Source of the DNA: Mytilinidion resinicola
Taxonomy: Eukaryota > Ascomycota > Dothideomycetes > Mytilinidiales > Mytilinidiaceae
Reading direction: 5' to 3'
DNA length: 64,000 bases
Assembly: GCF_010093595.1 (NCBI RefSeq)
Contig: NW_022985448.1
Coordinates: 1,144,445 to 1,208,444, forward strand
Under the pieces are notes generated by a model, which saw only the letters and a list, made by a program, of their open reading frames with translations, searched no databases and was not told where the DNA came from. This document shows positions 26,490 through 38,863 of the stretch, piece after piece. Within the stretch, counting starts at the first letter, position 1, and each line of letters opens with the position of its first letter. A program made the translations under genes and the position numbers.

Positions 26490-27595
26490 TATAAGTCTTT
26501 ATAATCCTTTCTTTATTACTTAACTTAGCTATTTTAATTTGTTTTCTGCGCTTCTATTTTAGTAGACTTTGTTTTAAAAACTAGGATTAAGCTTCTATAT
26601 CTATTTTATATTTTTAGGCAGTTGTTGCCCTAAATAATAATCGCGGTAAATAAGTTTAGGTTAGTATTAAAGGGCACCAGCCTTACCTACTTTTTATATA
26701 CTTTACCGGAGGGATTAAAACTATAAAATAGCGTCTATCTTATTCTAGTATAATTATAATACGATAAGAGGCCGGCCCTGTAGAAACTCTATACCTGTGC
26801 GATTTTTCGCTGTAGTCTTTATAAGAACTTATACCGTGTTCTATTAACCTGCTTTGTTTTTTTAGGTGGGGGCAACTGGCAAACTCGTTTCTAGATAGGT
26901 TCTCCGCCGGGAATAGGTTTATTAATATCGACTTCCTATTTTGCTTTCTAATAGCGTTTCTGTATAGGCCTAAGAACTGGTTTAGGAATAGAATTCTCAA
27001 GTTCCTTGCTAATATTAATCTCCTTATCTTCTTATATTAGGAAGATGGAATTATATCCCTGTAATATTACTATCGCAAAACAGTTTTGCGCAGTTAATAG
27101 GCTTAGATAATAATTAAAGAGCCTTGTCCGATTTCTTATATAATATATTGCTGCTTACTTAACCTTAGATAGCTTAGAGGGATTAATATTAAGAACCTAA
27201 GATACCTTCTAACTTATTTCTTTATATACTATAAAGCTAATATAGGTAGAATAAGGCTTTAGTATTAAATAAGGCTTTTTTAGTATAAAATAAGGCATCT
27301 CTAGTATTAGTATCTCCGGGTCGAAGTTAAAAATATATGTTCTTTCTCTGTAATAGTTTTTAGGCTCGGTAGGTTAACTACTAGGTATATCCGCGGGAAA
27401 GAAATTTATTAGGTTGTTACTAAGTATAATATTATCTATATTAAGCTATATATTGCGCTTTTAAGCTTGCTCTAAATCTTAAGGTATTTTCTGCTTTTCC
27501 TGCAAGCTCTCTATATAGAACAACTTTTCCTACTCTGCTAATCTTTCTTCCGCTAACCTTTTCTTTTTTAACCTATTCTCTTCCTCTATCTGCTC

Positions 27596-27735
27596 TGCTA
27601 ATTTCTTCTTTGCTAATCTCTTTTCTTCCGCTAACCTCTCCTCTGCTAACCTCTCCTCCGCTAACTTCTCCTCTGCTAACCTCTCCTCCGCTAACCTTAC
27701 CTCTGCTAACCTTTTCTCCGCTAACCTATTCTCTT
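27596..27735 (-). repeat. 15-bp coding tandem repeat (LAEER pentapeptide)
   Basis: On the plus strand the unit is GCTAACCTCTCCTCC with CTG/CCG and TTC/CTC variants, repeated about nine times. On the minus strand it codes LAEER or LAEEK in phase, part of a charged coiled coil. The open plus-strand reading at 27,610-27,804 (Leu/Ser/Pro/Thr-rich) is only its complement. Confidence 0.8.
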
Positions 27736-28226
27736 CCTTTATCCTCTTCTGCTCTGCTAATTTCTCCTCCGCTAATTTCTTTTCTTCCTCTAATATTAGC
27801 CTAGGGATAAAGTTTTCGAGATCCTTACTAATATTAATTATTTCCTTTTCTTAAAGCAGGTAGATAGTATTAAATCCCTGGACGGTTACTATTTTAAAAC
27901 AATTTCCGGGTGTTAATAGGCTTAGGTAACTATTAAAAAGCCTTACCCTATTTCTTATATAATTCGCCGCTACCTGCTTAACTTTAAATAGGTTAAAGGG
28001 ATCTATATTAAGAACTTAAAATATTTTCTAAACTATTTTTTTACCTATTTATTTATATACCTTAAACTTAATATAGGTAGATAGAGGCGTTTACTCGGCC
28101 GGTTCCCTTTCTTCCCCTAAGTTATCTCCCGAAAATTCCTTTTTAAATAAGCTCTCCTTTTCTTACAGCTTCTTCTGCTCTATTAATCTCTTATACTTTA
28201 ATATATTTTAATCTAGGACCTTTTAC

Positions 28227-28442
28227 TCTAGAACCTATAAAATTTTTTACTGCGGCACTTTTTACTCTAAAACTTCTTACTCTAGAACCTATAGGATTTT
28301 TTACTATAGTACCTCTTGCTCTAGAACCTTTTACTCTAGAACCTGTAGGATTTTTTACTGCAGCACCTTTTACTTTAAAACCTCTTGCTCTAGGATCTAT
28401 AGAATTTTTTACTGCAGCACCTCTTATTCTAAAACCTTTTGC
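28227..28442 (-). repeat. 54-bp coding tandem repeat, four copies
   Basis: Four consecutive 54-bp units start TCTAGAACCTATA and contain ATTTTTTACTGC. The length is a multiple of three, so on the minus strand each codes 18 residues of Leu/Val/Gln-rich coiled coil. The units differ mainly at C/T positions. Confidence 0.8.
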
Positions 28443-30546
28443 TTTAACCTTTTTTTCTGCAAATTTTCCTGCTAAGTTTGCTCTATTCCCTCTATTTTCA
28501 CCCCTAAAGATAATAAAAATACAGTATATTAAGCTATTAGAATAGAATTATCTTTAGTAGACAGGCCTATAGGTTTACTAAAAAAAGCAAAGTATACTAA
28601 CTAATATATAAAGAATAATATAATCTTTTTACTATATTTCTTATTACTATTATCCTGCATATTTATTATAAAAAGAAATTCCTTATTCTATTTATAGGCA
28701 TCCTGGCCAGGATATCTATACTGCTTTCTAGCTGCTTCGGGATTATTAGAAACGAGAGCGGGTTTTAGTTTTAGTTTCTTAGTTGGCAGTTTTAAAGCTG
28801 TTATAAATATTTAGACTATTTTATCTATATAAGCTTTAAATTCGGCATTATTATATTTATAATAGCTAGGTTTCCGAGCTAAAAGCAATATTTTCCGTGT
28901 AAGTTCTCTATCCGACAATATATTTATTAAGTTATTAATCTGCTAAAACTTAAACCCTACTCGGCGAGCAAGAACAGCATAATTATAAAGAACGCTCTCG
29001 TCCGCTTAATAGTATTCTATTTTTGCTAATAAGTTCTTTGCCTTTTTTTTTATAGGGGCGGGTATTTATATATAGCATTGCATCGCATAAAGCTATAATA
29101 TCCGCTTACCCTAGTCTAGACAGTACTTAGAGCATCCGGGCCTAATAGTAAAAGCAGATTATACAACTTTAAGAATATAATAGCCGCTTTCTAGGTTCGC
29201 GTTCTTAAAACTATAATCTAATACCCTAGTAAGTATTTATCCGCGTATTGGCTTTACTAACTATTTTAAGCAATTAGCGCAGTTACTAAGGTATCTCTAA
29301 TCTTTAAAAAAGGTAAAAAGAGTTAGGATTAGGCAATTAATAGACTATAGCTTATTCTAAATAGCTTTACGCTCTAATTAGCTAAAAGTGCTAAAAATCT
29401 GGCCGTTTACTAGTTTCCCTTACAGAACTTAGGCATCCCGCTTAGAGTATATAGGAGCCTTAAACTCTAATACTTTTACAGTTAATTAGTCTATTCTTTA
29501 TAGGGCGGCTTTATCCTATATAGAAGTTTTAAAAACATTAGTTTAATACGTTTAAGATAGTAGAAAACCATCTTTTTAATATATAAGTAGTTGGTAGGCA
29601 TTAATAGGGTAAGCTTACCTTATCGCAACCTTTACCTGTTATTTTATACACTATGCTTAGTTTTATACTATCTTCTATTCCTAGTATATTTAACACGTTA
29701 TTAAATACTGCAGCGAGCTGCTTATAGATATTAAGCTGCTAAAGTCCCCTCTAGCTGCCGGGGCTAAAATAAGACTTCTATTAATTCTTAAAGTAGAGAT
29801 TGCGCTCTTACTTATATTAACAAATTTTGCGGTAGATCTTTCTATTTAATAGTTTCTTTTTATTTAAATATTTTTTAGCTAGTAAAGTTTAGAGCTCTAG
29901 GCTAATATCTAAAAATAGGTTACCTTTATACTTGCACCTATTAAAAGATAGCTTACCTATAGGATACAGCTCCACCGTTTATATATTAGTCGGAGGAAGT
30001 GTTTCTTAACTAGCCTTTAAGCGATAAAGTTCTTAAATACAGGTAAGTTAATATCCTGTAGGGAATTTCAGCTCGGGCAGCTTATTATTAGGACTTTTTA
30101 GCCTTTCTACTAAGATATTAGATGCCCTTATTACGTTATTAAGACTAAACTAGTTAATAACCGCAATAATATAGTTCCTAAACTCCCGCCAACAAACTAT
30201 ATTTTCTTAAAATATTTTTTTTATCCTTTCTATATTCTCTCGGTTAAGTCCCTCCTCTAGAATATATAGCACCCCGAGTTTTACTTACGCCGTGCCTATA
30301 TATTTTGCTTATCTTTCCGTTTCCAGCCTTACCTCTTACTTAGATAATCTACCTAGTATAAAGAGATTTATATCTAAAACTTAATATTTCCTAGGGCGGA
30401 ATAGGAAGTTATATAGGGGGATAAAAGCTATCTATTTAAAGGTATATTAGGGAGCTAAATCCTGCCTCTAGTTATAAATTTAAGCAATATAATAGGAACT
30501 TTAAATAGCCTATATACTATTCTAAATTCTTAGTAGCTTTCTATAT

Positions 30547-30682
30547 CTTGCTTACCTCTACGTCTTGCTTACCTTTACGTCTTGCTTACCTCTATGTTTT
30601 ACTTACCTCTACGTTTTACTTACCTCTACGTCTTGCTTACCTCTACGTTTTGCTTACCTCTACGTTTTACTTACCTCTACTT
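30547..30682. repeat. 17-bp minisatellite, eight copies
   Basis: The unit is CTTGCTTACCTCTACGT, with variants TTTACTTACCTCTACGT and one CTATGT. All variation is C/T or G/A at CpA/TpG-type sites, which matches RIP acting on a once homogeneous array. Seventeen is not a multiple of three, so the array is unlikely to be coding. It lies just upstream of the kinase-like relic. Confidence 0.88.
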
Positions 30683-30749
30683 TTTTCTTCTTTACCTTAC
30701 TCCCCTTAGCCACGCGTTTAATATAGGCCTACTAAACTATTATATATAA

Positions 30750-31765
30750 CTAAATATACTTATAGTAGAAGCCGCTAGATAGCTTATCTAGAAGTCTAAG
30801 AATGCCTTAGTTAGGCAAGAAAATATCCCTAAAAGTAATACTTAGAGTAAAAAGACTTCCTACTTTTTAGAAGATGCTGCAGCGGTAAAAGGCGCGACGG
30901 CGAACGCCCTTCTTTAGGTGAGATAGAAGTCCCCGTGGAATAAGTATAAAAATTCTTGCTTTAAAATTAATTTTCGGTTTAGTAGTCCTATTATAGTAGC
31001 TGTCCGGAAGGGGGCTCCTATTAAGCTCGTCTATATAAGGGTATTCTCGAAATTAGATATTAAGAAGACGCTTTACACGTTTTAATAGATTCGGCATCTA
31101 AATATTATTACTGCTATTAAGGCCTTTACGACCGATAACAGTTTCTATATTATCCTCGAGCATATATAAATCTCCCTTAATTAGATTATACAGTGCGTGA
31201 ACTATTCTAATAAGTAATAACTCGCCGCTATACTTAGGCAGGTAAGTCTAGATTTAGAATATAAGCATATATACTAATTATAGTAGATTATAAATAGGGT
31301 AGCTTATCTTACAGAAGAAAAATTACAGCACGGATTTCTTTACTGCAATAATATACTTGTAAATATATCCGGCAACGTTAAGTTAGGTGCGTTAATCGTC
31401 CTAAGTAGAATAGACCTAAGCTAATATTTATAGCAAATTAGGAATATTATCACCTAATTTTACAGCCTAAAGGCAGGTCTTGCGACTTAAAAGCCCTCCC
31501 GGCTATCGTAATATTATTAATGCAGAAGTATATTAAAAAGGATAGAGCTATTAGTATTAATAATCTATAACGCTGGTCTTCTAACTTAGGCGCGGTTAAA
31601 TTCCTTTTAGCAACAGCATCTGCCCAGTCTGCGGTGGAACTACTTAAAGTATTCTACTCCTCCCTATCGCCCTTATAAATTACTTACCCTTACTGCTATA
31701 GCATCCGCTTTTAAGAAATCTGTAGAAGAAGGAATTACTCCTCGGCCTAGTATTAATAGCCTACT
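30750..31765 (+). pseudogene. Protein-kinase-like (probable pseudokinase) relic
   Basis: The plus-strand reading shows kinase landmarks in order. IIVAVRKGAPIKLVYIRVF fits the small lobe around the beta-3 strand. HLNIITAIKAFTTDNSFYI fits the C-helix to beta-4/5 (HPNIV-like) region, followed by ILEHI near the hinge. HGFLYCNNILVNISGNVKLG (31,331-31,390) fits the catalytic loop pattern H-x-x-L-x-x-x-N-I-L-V. The HRD Asp position holds Tyr/Cys-type residues and no clear DFG follows, so the ancestor was probably already a pseudokinase. About 330 codons are present, with RIP stops. Such kinase-like genes are often multicopy in fungal genomes. Confidence 0.72.
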
Positions 31766-32199
31766 TTTCTATATATAGGGACTATAGCTATATACTACCT
31801 AATAGGACCGTAGGTTAATTAAATTAGATACTATAATTTTAATTACTAGTACTCTATCGCAGATTTAATATATATAGTTCTCTTTTTTTTATTTATTTAA
31901 TATACTATATACTCTATATATTAGGCTTTATAAATGAACTAAAAAGTCTAGTAATATAGTGCGGGATATAACTTTAGTAGATAGAATTATTTTTCTTACT
32001 ATATATTATATACTATTAACCGTAATCCCTATAGGGTTAGCGGCGGAAGTATAGATCTTCTTCCTGCTTACCTTTCTAGACGCTTAAAAGTAGCAAATTC
32101 TGGCTACTATTTAAGAGAACCGAATTCCGACCCCCCTTTAGGAAGTACCTCGATATTTAAATAACTATTGCAAATAGTCTTCTTCTAGCAACTATAGAT

Positions 32200-34036
32200 A
32201 AGGTTTCCTATTTTTTTCTCTTCCCTTAAGTAATTATTCTATACTACATCTCTTATATATTATAGATATTAGGCAAGTATATTCCGTTGTTATTGCTAGC
32301 AGCTTTAGCCTGCTCTTGCTTATTAATAGCCTTCCCTTAATTGCCTGCTTTATTAGGTATTTTTCTCCTTTAATATTAAAGTATCTAGTTTACTACTATA
32401 TTATTTATCGGCACCGGCTCCTAGGTTTATAGAGTTAAGCTGGTATTTTATTGCACCTAATATATATTGCAGGCACTATATTTTGCTTTAGCTTCCGAGC
32501 TTCTAATATCTTATAAGCAGGCTATTAAGCGGGAGCCCTTTCTATTATTAACCTAATCCCGGTTTTTACGGGCCCTTACCTTAGTACTTTTATAGATCTA
32601 CTAGGGCTAACCCTTAATATATTTTAGTATATTTATTAGTCGGCCGGCTTAATAGTGGTTTTACTTACTATATTCTATATACTAGTCGCGTTTATCTCGC
32701 GGCTATTTTTTGCTTTAGATCTGCCCTAAAATCTATTTATAGTAATAGTAAGTTCGTGTGCTTTCCGTCTATAACTAGGAAATAACACCGTAGAGGGCGT
32801 ATTATTACTGTGTTGCCTTCTTCTACTCTTTCTTTCTTTCTTTCGCTAATATATATACGAAATTTTTCTCTATATATATTACGCCTTAGCAGCGCTCTCC
32901 ACCTACGCTATCTGGCGACACCTTTTATCTAAGAGTCTTTTTCCCCGTTGCTACTTATATATTTTAGCTAGCTTGTTTTCCGTAATATATATTATCTAAA
33001 GCAGTATTATTATCTATTAGAATAGCTTTTTTTAGTATAGCCGTGTGCGAGCCTATATCGCGCATAAATATAGGGTAGTAAGGCTTATTATTTAATATTA
33101 AAAGCCTTTTAATATTAAAGCGGGCTAGTATATTAATCTTTAGCTACTCTTAGCCAGTTTCTAGTTAATTTTATAAAGCTATCTATTTATCGTTATCTTT
33201 TAGGTAAAGCAGGCGCAGGACTATCTAGAGCTTCTTATTAAGCCTTGCAGGGGCTTAACCTAAGAAATCTTCTTTTATACTAAGAATAGCTATATTATAA
33301 ATACCCTAGTGCTATTTAGTAGACCTTATAGAAAGAGTATAGCTATAGAATATTATGGAAATATTCTTATAGTAGCTAGTAACTTCGGAATTGCAGCGTA
33401 TTTACTATACCTAAAGCAGCTTATTTATAGTTATAATTCCTATAAGGTTTATACTCGTCGCATATATATAGTCTAGCAGGTCCGGGATATTAGTAAGTTT
33501 AGAAGCTTTACCTCTATTAAAATAAAGACCTAATAGAGCTAGACGTTACCCTTACGGCCTAGTTACTACTTAATAATATATTAAATAAAGATACTCTAGA
33601 TAATAGCTAGGTAAGCACTAACTTAACGGTAATTCTTGTTTCTGCTAACGCTAGAGTAGATCCTTGCTATCTTAATTTACTGCGGATCGAACGATATCTA
33701 TACTAAATTTTTTAGAAAACGCGCTAAAGTATACCTAGGTAAAGCTCCTTTATAAGATATTTTAAAGGCAGAAGTTAGAAAAAACCTAGCTAAAAATATC
33801 GATACTAAACTACTTATAGAGGAAGGGCTTAAACAGGGAAAATATAGATCTAGGAGATATATAAACCAGGCTAATAAATTAATTATTACAGGTATATTAA
33901 CTAACCTATAATAAAGCGGTGTTAATTAGTAGAAGTATCTGGCTCTAACGATATCCGAGATAAGTTACGAAAGCTTGTACGAGCTTATCTGGCGGATAGC
34001 GTAAGCTTCTTCGAACTTAATTATCAGCCTTTATAG
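32200..34036 (+). pseudogene. Ferric reductase (FRE-type) relic
   Basis: Plus-strand relic of a ferric reductase with the family order. Transmembrane segments come first (SLLLLINSLPLIAYF near 32,301; a haem-type helix near 32,400-32,480; LFIVIVSSCAFRLQLGN near 32,735). Next is a FAD-binding barrel with NIKAGQYINL near 33,110. The NAD-binding part contains NTLVLFSRPYRKS near 33,295 and ILIVASNFGIAAYLLYLKQL near 33,364, the G-x-G-x-x-P-type loop. A C-terminal tail near 33,945-34,036 reads VSFFELNYQP before a TAG. At least one frame change separates the last section. The enzyme moves electrons from NADPH through FAD and haem across the membrane to reduce iron or copper. Ferric reductases are a known Starship accessory family. 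Many RIP stops make it inactive. Confidence 0.88.
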
Positions 34037-34358
34037 CATTAAAACAAATAGGATAATTAGGAAATATAATTTACAGGCTTTTTATTCCTTTAGATAGAAT
34101 GTATTAAGTTTAGAATACAGTTTAACTTTACCTAACTTATAACGCTAACCTATACCGCATGTAATATTTGCGAATATTTAGAATAATATCTAAGTCTAAG
34201 CTAGGATATATAATACTGCTCTAAGTTTTTCTAGACTTTGCTAGTCCAATATAAAATTAGTAGAGGCATCCTAAGATAAAAGCCTTTCTAATAATGCCCT
34301 GCTAATAGGATTTATAATAATAGTAGTAACTAAAGGCGCAAGCAAGCTTTCGAAGCTA

Positions 34359-34478
34359 TACTAGGAATATATTCTATGCTAGGAGTTATTCTGTACTAGG
34401 ATTTATTCTATACTAGGATATATTCTATACTAGGACTTATTCTATACTAGGATATATTCTGTGCTAGAACTTATATTC
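34359..34478. repeat. 17-bp minisatellite, about seven copies
   Basis: The unit is TACTAGGATATATTCTA with variants TGCTAGGAGTTATTCTG and TACTAGGACTTATTCTA, mostly RIP-type. It lies about 300 bp beyond the ferric reductase stop. A degenerate tail with TTCTAGAATA and CCTAGGAC motifs runs to about 34,620 and can form hairpins. The unit length equals that of the array at 30,547 but the sequence is unrelated. Confidence 0.85.
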
Positions 34479-34629
34479 TAGAATAAAACATATTCTAGAA
34501 TAGTTATCCTAGGACTAGTAGTATTCTAGAACACTATAGGTTCTAGAATACTTATCCTAGAATACTACAGGTTCTGGGATACTCGTCCTAGAATATATTC
34601 TATCCTAGGGCACGTATTATAAATCCTAT

Positions 34630-35290
34630 TAGCGGTATTATTAGAAGGCTTTTGTCTTAGAATACTTCTACTAATCTTATATTAGACTAGCGAAGTCTAG
34701 AAAAACTTAGAGCGGTATTATATATCCTAGCTTAGACTTAGATATTATTATAGTTTTATAGTAAAATAATAAGTTTGTCTATTATTATTATTTACTTATT
34801 TAGTAGTGCGTTAGTGTGCCTTAACTGCTTTCTAAACTTCGCTTTTCGCAATCTATTCCCTGTATATATATTAAAAGCCTAGCTTCCCTTAATATTATTA
34901 GTAGTTAAATAATTAAAGCTGTAGGTTAACTTACTAATAAATAGTAACTATTTTAGAGTATATAGAAAGCCGCGTATTATATATATTAGGAGGCTATTAA
35001 GCATCCGACCTAGTGCTGCTAATTTCCTAACACGCGGATAGCGGATAAGATAATAAAGTCTTATAGCACTAGCGACTGCGTTAGGCTTAGATATATTATC
35101 TTCTTATTAGTTAAGCATCTCTATAAGAAGCATAGAGAGTGTCTGCGTATTTTTTAGGCCCTGCAAAGTACTTTGCCTAATTAATAGCGATATTATATAT
35201 ACAGCATTACCTATAAGAACTATTCTATTTTTACCCTATTTTAAAAGGTCCGGTATAACCTTAATATAAAAGACTAATTAAGGATCCGCC
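34630..35290. other. No recognisable gene
   Basis: RIP-eroded spacer between the ferric reductase side and the monooxygenase relic. I see no motif or element ends. Confidence 0.5.
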
Positions 35291-35299
35291 TTTATAATA

Positions 35300-36172
35300 A
35301 TGTCTCGAATTGCAGGATCTCCCTAATTTCCGTAGCGTTTTAGCAAATCTGTTTTTAGATTACTTTTTAAGAATTCTACCTTTTAATATACAGATAGCTA
35401 TATTATTCTGCTATTAGAAATTTAGCCGCCGGGAAAGTATAAAAAGTAACTGTATTAACTAAAGTTAAAGACTAAAGCTTGCAGAAAGATAAAGTCTAGG
35501 GGTAGAACGCTGCCTTCTACCTATTTATAGCCGCTGTAGATGTAAACATAGTAATATATAAAGAGGTTCTAACTTACCTATTCTTAGGGAAATGTCTTTC
35601 TAAACTAAAAAGACCTTTTCTTATAATACTATTAACCCCGTCTGCCCTAATTATAACATCCGCTTCTTCTTCGCCGTCTAGCAAACGTAGAATAGCCTTC
35701 CCTCTTTCTTTAGCCTATTCTACGCCTTCTACCTTTTTATTCTTTATAATACTATCTCCTTTAACCTTCTTAATATAGTCTAGTAAGCACGCTCGGAGTT
35801 TATCTTAACTAATAGAAATACAGCACTCTTATCCTTTAGTTTTTTCCCGCACTTTAAGCACTCGCCCAGCTGCATTACTAAATGCAATTGTTCTACACTT
35901 AAATCCCTAAAATATAACCCTTTTAGCTAATTTAGGATCTAGATTAAAAAGCACTTGTATACTGTTAGCTAGCACTACTAGTCCTCCGCCTTTAACGGCA
36001 GCAGGCATAGTAGTAGAGAAGAGAGCGGTATTCTATAAGTAGGGTCGCCTTTTATAAATAGTAATTTTGTAATATAAGAACTGTAAAAGATATTTTATAA
36101 GAAAAAGATATATAGAAAAACCTATAATACCAGCACTAATAATAATTATTTTTATATTTAATTAACACCGAA
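35300..36172 (-). pseudogene. FAD-dependent monooxygenase relic
   Basis: The minus strand begins near 36,172 with a probable start codon changed from ATG to ATA. IIIISAGIIGFSIYLFLIK follows (36,110-36,160), a dinucleotide-binding G-x-G-x-x-G loop with the first Gly changed to Ser. Next are AAVKGGGLVVLANSIQVLF near 35,960, LDPKLAKRVIF, and the hallmark ADVIIRADGVNSIIRKGLF near 35,610-35,670, which is the conserved G-A-D-G-x-x-S-x-x-R motif with only the first Gly changed to Arg. This layout is that of salicylate-hydroxylase/UbiH-type flavoprotein monooxygenases. The C-terminal part past 35,560 is damaged and may contain an intron. It could have come from a metabolite gene cluster or have been transposon cargo. 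Confidence 0.85.
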
Positions 36173-36179
36173 AGTTACT

Positions 36180-37130
36180 AGAAGGATAAAAATTAGCTGC
36201 TTTAGACGCTTTTATTTTAGTACTAGTGCCCTATTTTAGAACAATAGGATAATAGAAACGGATTTAGGGGTAAAATCCTAACAGAGTAATTAAGTAGAAG
36301 CCGATTTTATAAGCGACCGCTTTACCTTTTATAGATTCTTTTTAACCCCTATTTTATAAAGGCCTTTTTAGTTAGCCGACTAATAATTAGCTATTAGAGT
36401 GGAGCGACTAAAATCGGGTGCTAAGATAAGTCCGGAAGGAGCTGGATTAGTAGAACTTTAAAAGGCTAATTTTAGTCCTCCTAGCAGGAATTATAGAGGT
36501 ATTCTAAGGAGATCCTATTCTTAGGATATCTTATCTTACCTTTATATATATTATAGTCTAGTTAAGCGGCTTTAGTTATAGAATTCTATATCTAAAAATT
36601 TAAAAGTAATAAGTTAGATTTAAGTCGAGGTCTAGTTTATAGTTTAATTGGGATTTATTTATATTTATACCGACTATAGGAAAGAAATATCCTTAGTTAG
36701 AAGCTTAAGGCTTACTAAGTTATAAGGGTAGTTATTACCGTGGGAGGAATAAAATTAGGTAATGCTGAATTCTGTGTTTAATTTAAAACACTAACACTAT
36801 ATTATCCTATAATACAGCCTATAATTACGGTTTAGCTAGAAAAGTATTAAAAATATTATTTGTTGGGAATATAAATTAGTTATAGATTATATTAGAGGCT
36901 GTATAGAAGTCTAAACCGTCCTTTATTAATCCCTATTATATTAAGATCGCCATCGATATCCCAGTTAGTATTATTTATATTAATATTGCTGTCCCTATTA
37001 ATATTATTACCACCCGATACTATTAGTATTAACGTCTATCTATTAACGATTTTTAAAAACTTCTTCTATTCCTATATTAAAAATATTTCTTCTTTTAAAT
37101 TAAGTACGCTATAAATAACTCTGGGGGGCT
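36180..37130. other. No recognisable gene
   Basis: RIP-eroded DNA. Short protein-like patches occur on the plus strand but no domain can be named. Confidence 0.45.
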
Positions 37131-37139
37131 ATTTTCTTA

Positions 37140-38862
37140 AGTTATAAATAGCTTAAAGAGGTGGAGAAAGTGCTTGAATTAAATCCCGTTCTAGTTAGTT
37201 AGCTTAATACTTTCTATAGCAATATAGAAGAGGTAAACAATCCTAAACTAATCTATATAGCCCTTCTTTTATATAATATATCCGGAGGCGTAATCTATCT
37301 AAAGAAGCTTTTTATAAAATCTCTTAGACCTTATAAATTTACAAGCGCTTTAGAGATTGAATTTAACAGCGGGATTATTTTAAATATTGCCGATATTTTA
37401 TTCTTTCCGGAGATAGTAGCTGCAAATATAAAAAAGCTGCTTTTTAATAAGCAAGGTAAACCTTATTTAACTTATTTATTCTGGAAAAGCACTAATTTAG
37501 GATTAAAAGCACTTAATTTTATACTAAGAAAACTGCGCTATAAGGAGAATTAATAGGCTCTAGCGGCAAAGTTTAGATCTCTAGAAGGCTTAATATTTAA
37601 ACAGCAGTTTTAAGATTTAGAAAGCTAGTTACCTAAAAGGTATTTAACCTTCGCCCTTTTGCAATAGATAAATAAATTGAACACGCCAGAATATTATATT
37701 ACTAGAAAGTTCGCACTATTAGATAGTCCACAGAATTACTTTTATACGTTGTTTTCTCTGGCAGATTAGAAGGATTAGAATTCAGAATTAGAGAAGATAT
37801 AAGAAGGGCTTATTGGAATTTGTGTTAAACTTATATAAAGGCGAGCGCTTGTTTTATTACTTATTTGCGTATATTGCTTAACCGGAATAATCTGGAGTAA
37901 TTAATAGTAAACTTGGATATATTTTAAATAGATTTCTATAGATAATATAGGGTTACGGAAGCAATTTAAGAGACAAGTATATTAAATAAACGAGATAATT
38001 GCCTCGCCGTTACGATATTTTATACCTATATACTAATTAGATAACTTTATGCTCCTTCTAAAACGTCCTACTAGCTAGCGGATATTTGCTGTATTCTTGC
38101 TCGTACTCTGTATAACTTCTAAGGTATAAGCTAGTTCGCTTTAATTTTTATTTCTAGGAAGCTCCATCTCTTTACTATAATTATCTTTAGACTAAATTTT
38201 AGAACTTTTATTAGCAATAAACACCTCTATACTAGTATTAGTTGCTAAGTTATAGTAATACTAGGGTAGTTTTATATTATCCCCGGAAGTGTTTTCAGGT
38301 CTGCCGTTAAATTTAAAGCCTTTTCTTATTAATAAATAATTTTAGTAGTTATAGTGGGTAGTACCGGGAAAGTATTTATACGTATTCTTCTCCTTTTTTT
38401 TCTTTCCTTCTTAAACTAGGTCGTCTATAAAAGATTAATTATATAGCTTATAGAAAGCTTTAAGTACTAACTATAGGTATAGAGATAATTAGTAAAAGCT
38501 TTCTTAAGTCTAATAGTAACAGGTTTAGTCTCTAAATAAAGTTTATTCTTAGAGGCCAGTTCTATAGGTGCAGCTAGATTACTAAACTAAAAGATATATA
38601 AATAGTTAAAGTGCGCAGGCGAATATAATAGGGATGGAATAGGACTTAGTAATCCGTTAGAAGCTAAGAATATCTATAGAAGATAAATCTAGTGTTAAGA
38701 ATCCTCTATATTATATTATAGATACTTTTAGGGCAGTATATAGATATTTTAAAAGCAGTAATTAAATAAGTACCTTTAAATCTTTAGGTGCTTACGGAGT
38801 TCTATAAGTATAAGAATAGAGTCTTTTTAGAATGCCCTAGGGCTAAAATTAGCCTTCTATAT
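37140..38862 (+). pseudogene. Unassigned gene relic, 3' part duplicated, cut by a MULE
   Basis: The plus-strand reading is protein-like throughout: GGVIYLKKLFIKSLRPYKF near 37,282, IEFNSGIILNIADILFFPE near 37,360, LFWKSTNLGLKALNFILRKL near 37,480, and LGAYGVL near 38,790. Segments at 37,840-37,900 and 38,080-38,110 are hydrophobic. The MULE begins just after AGCCTTCTATAT at 38,862. The segment 38,230-38,862 recurs at 44,273-44,902, so the gene existed in two copies, which is consistent with RIP. I do not recognise the family. Confidence 0.5.
38230..38862 (+). repeat. 633-bp direct repeat, copy X1
   Basis: Starts TACTAGTATTAGTTGCTAAG and aligns along its whole length with 44,273-44,902. The copies differ mainly by C/T and G/A changes plus small indels. 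X1 is continuous with the upstream gene relic, so it is the parental arrangement. X2 starts abruptly at the Fot1-type element. Confidence 0.9.
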
Positions 38863-38863
38863 A

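Larger units (their letters stand above)
26740..30490 (-). pseudogene. Large coiled-coil protein relic with internal repeats
   Basis: The minus strand is protein-like from about 30,490 down to 26,740. The N-terminal part reads FIPLYNFLFRPRKY, ENIVCWREFRNYIIAVIN and ELKFPTGYQLTC. The middle turns into heptad coiled coil made of four 54-bp repeats (28,227-28,442; 18 residues each, VLEQKVLEQEVLQQKIL type with Q codons now TAG/TAA). A module of about 80 residues, containing the I-x-x-x-L-L/I-x-E and N-I-S-K-x-L-E-N motifs, appears twice (27,815-28,085 and 26,990-27,240). Between the two copies is a second coil built from 15-bp units coding LAEER/LAEEK. The last 86 codons (26,740-27,000) are open. 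The family is unknown. The repeats suggest a scaffold or gag-like role, but nothing proves it. Confidence 0.5.

Noticed and set aside
27610..27804. 64-codon Leu/Ser/Pro/Thr-rich plus-strand frame
   Set aside because: Complement of the 15-bp repeat that codes LAEER on the minus strand.
30547..30682. Possible CRISPR array
   Set aside because: Head-to-tail 17-bp units with no spacers, in a fungal genome; it is a minisatellite.
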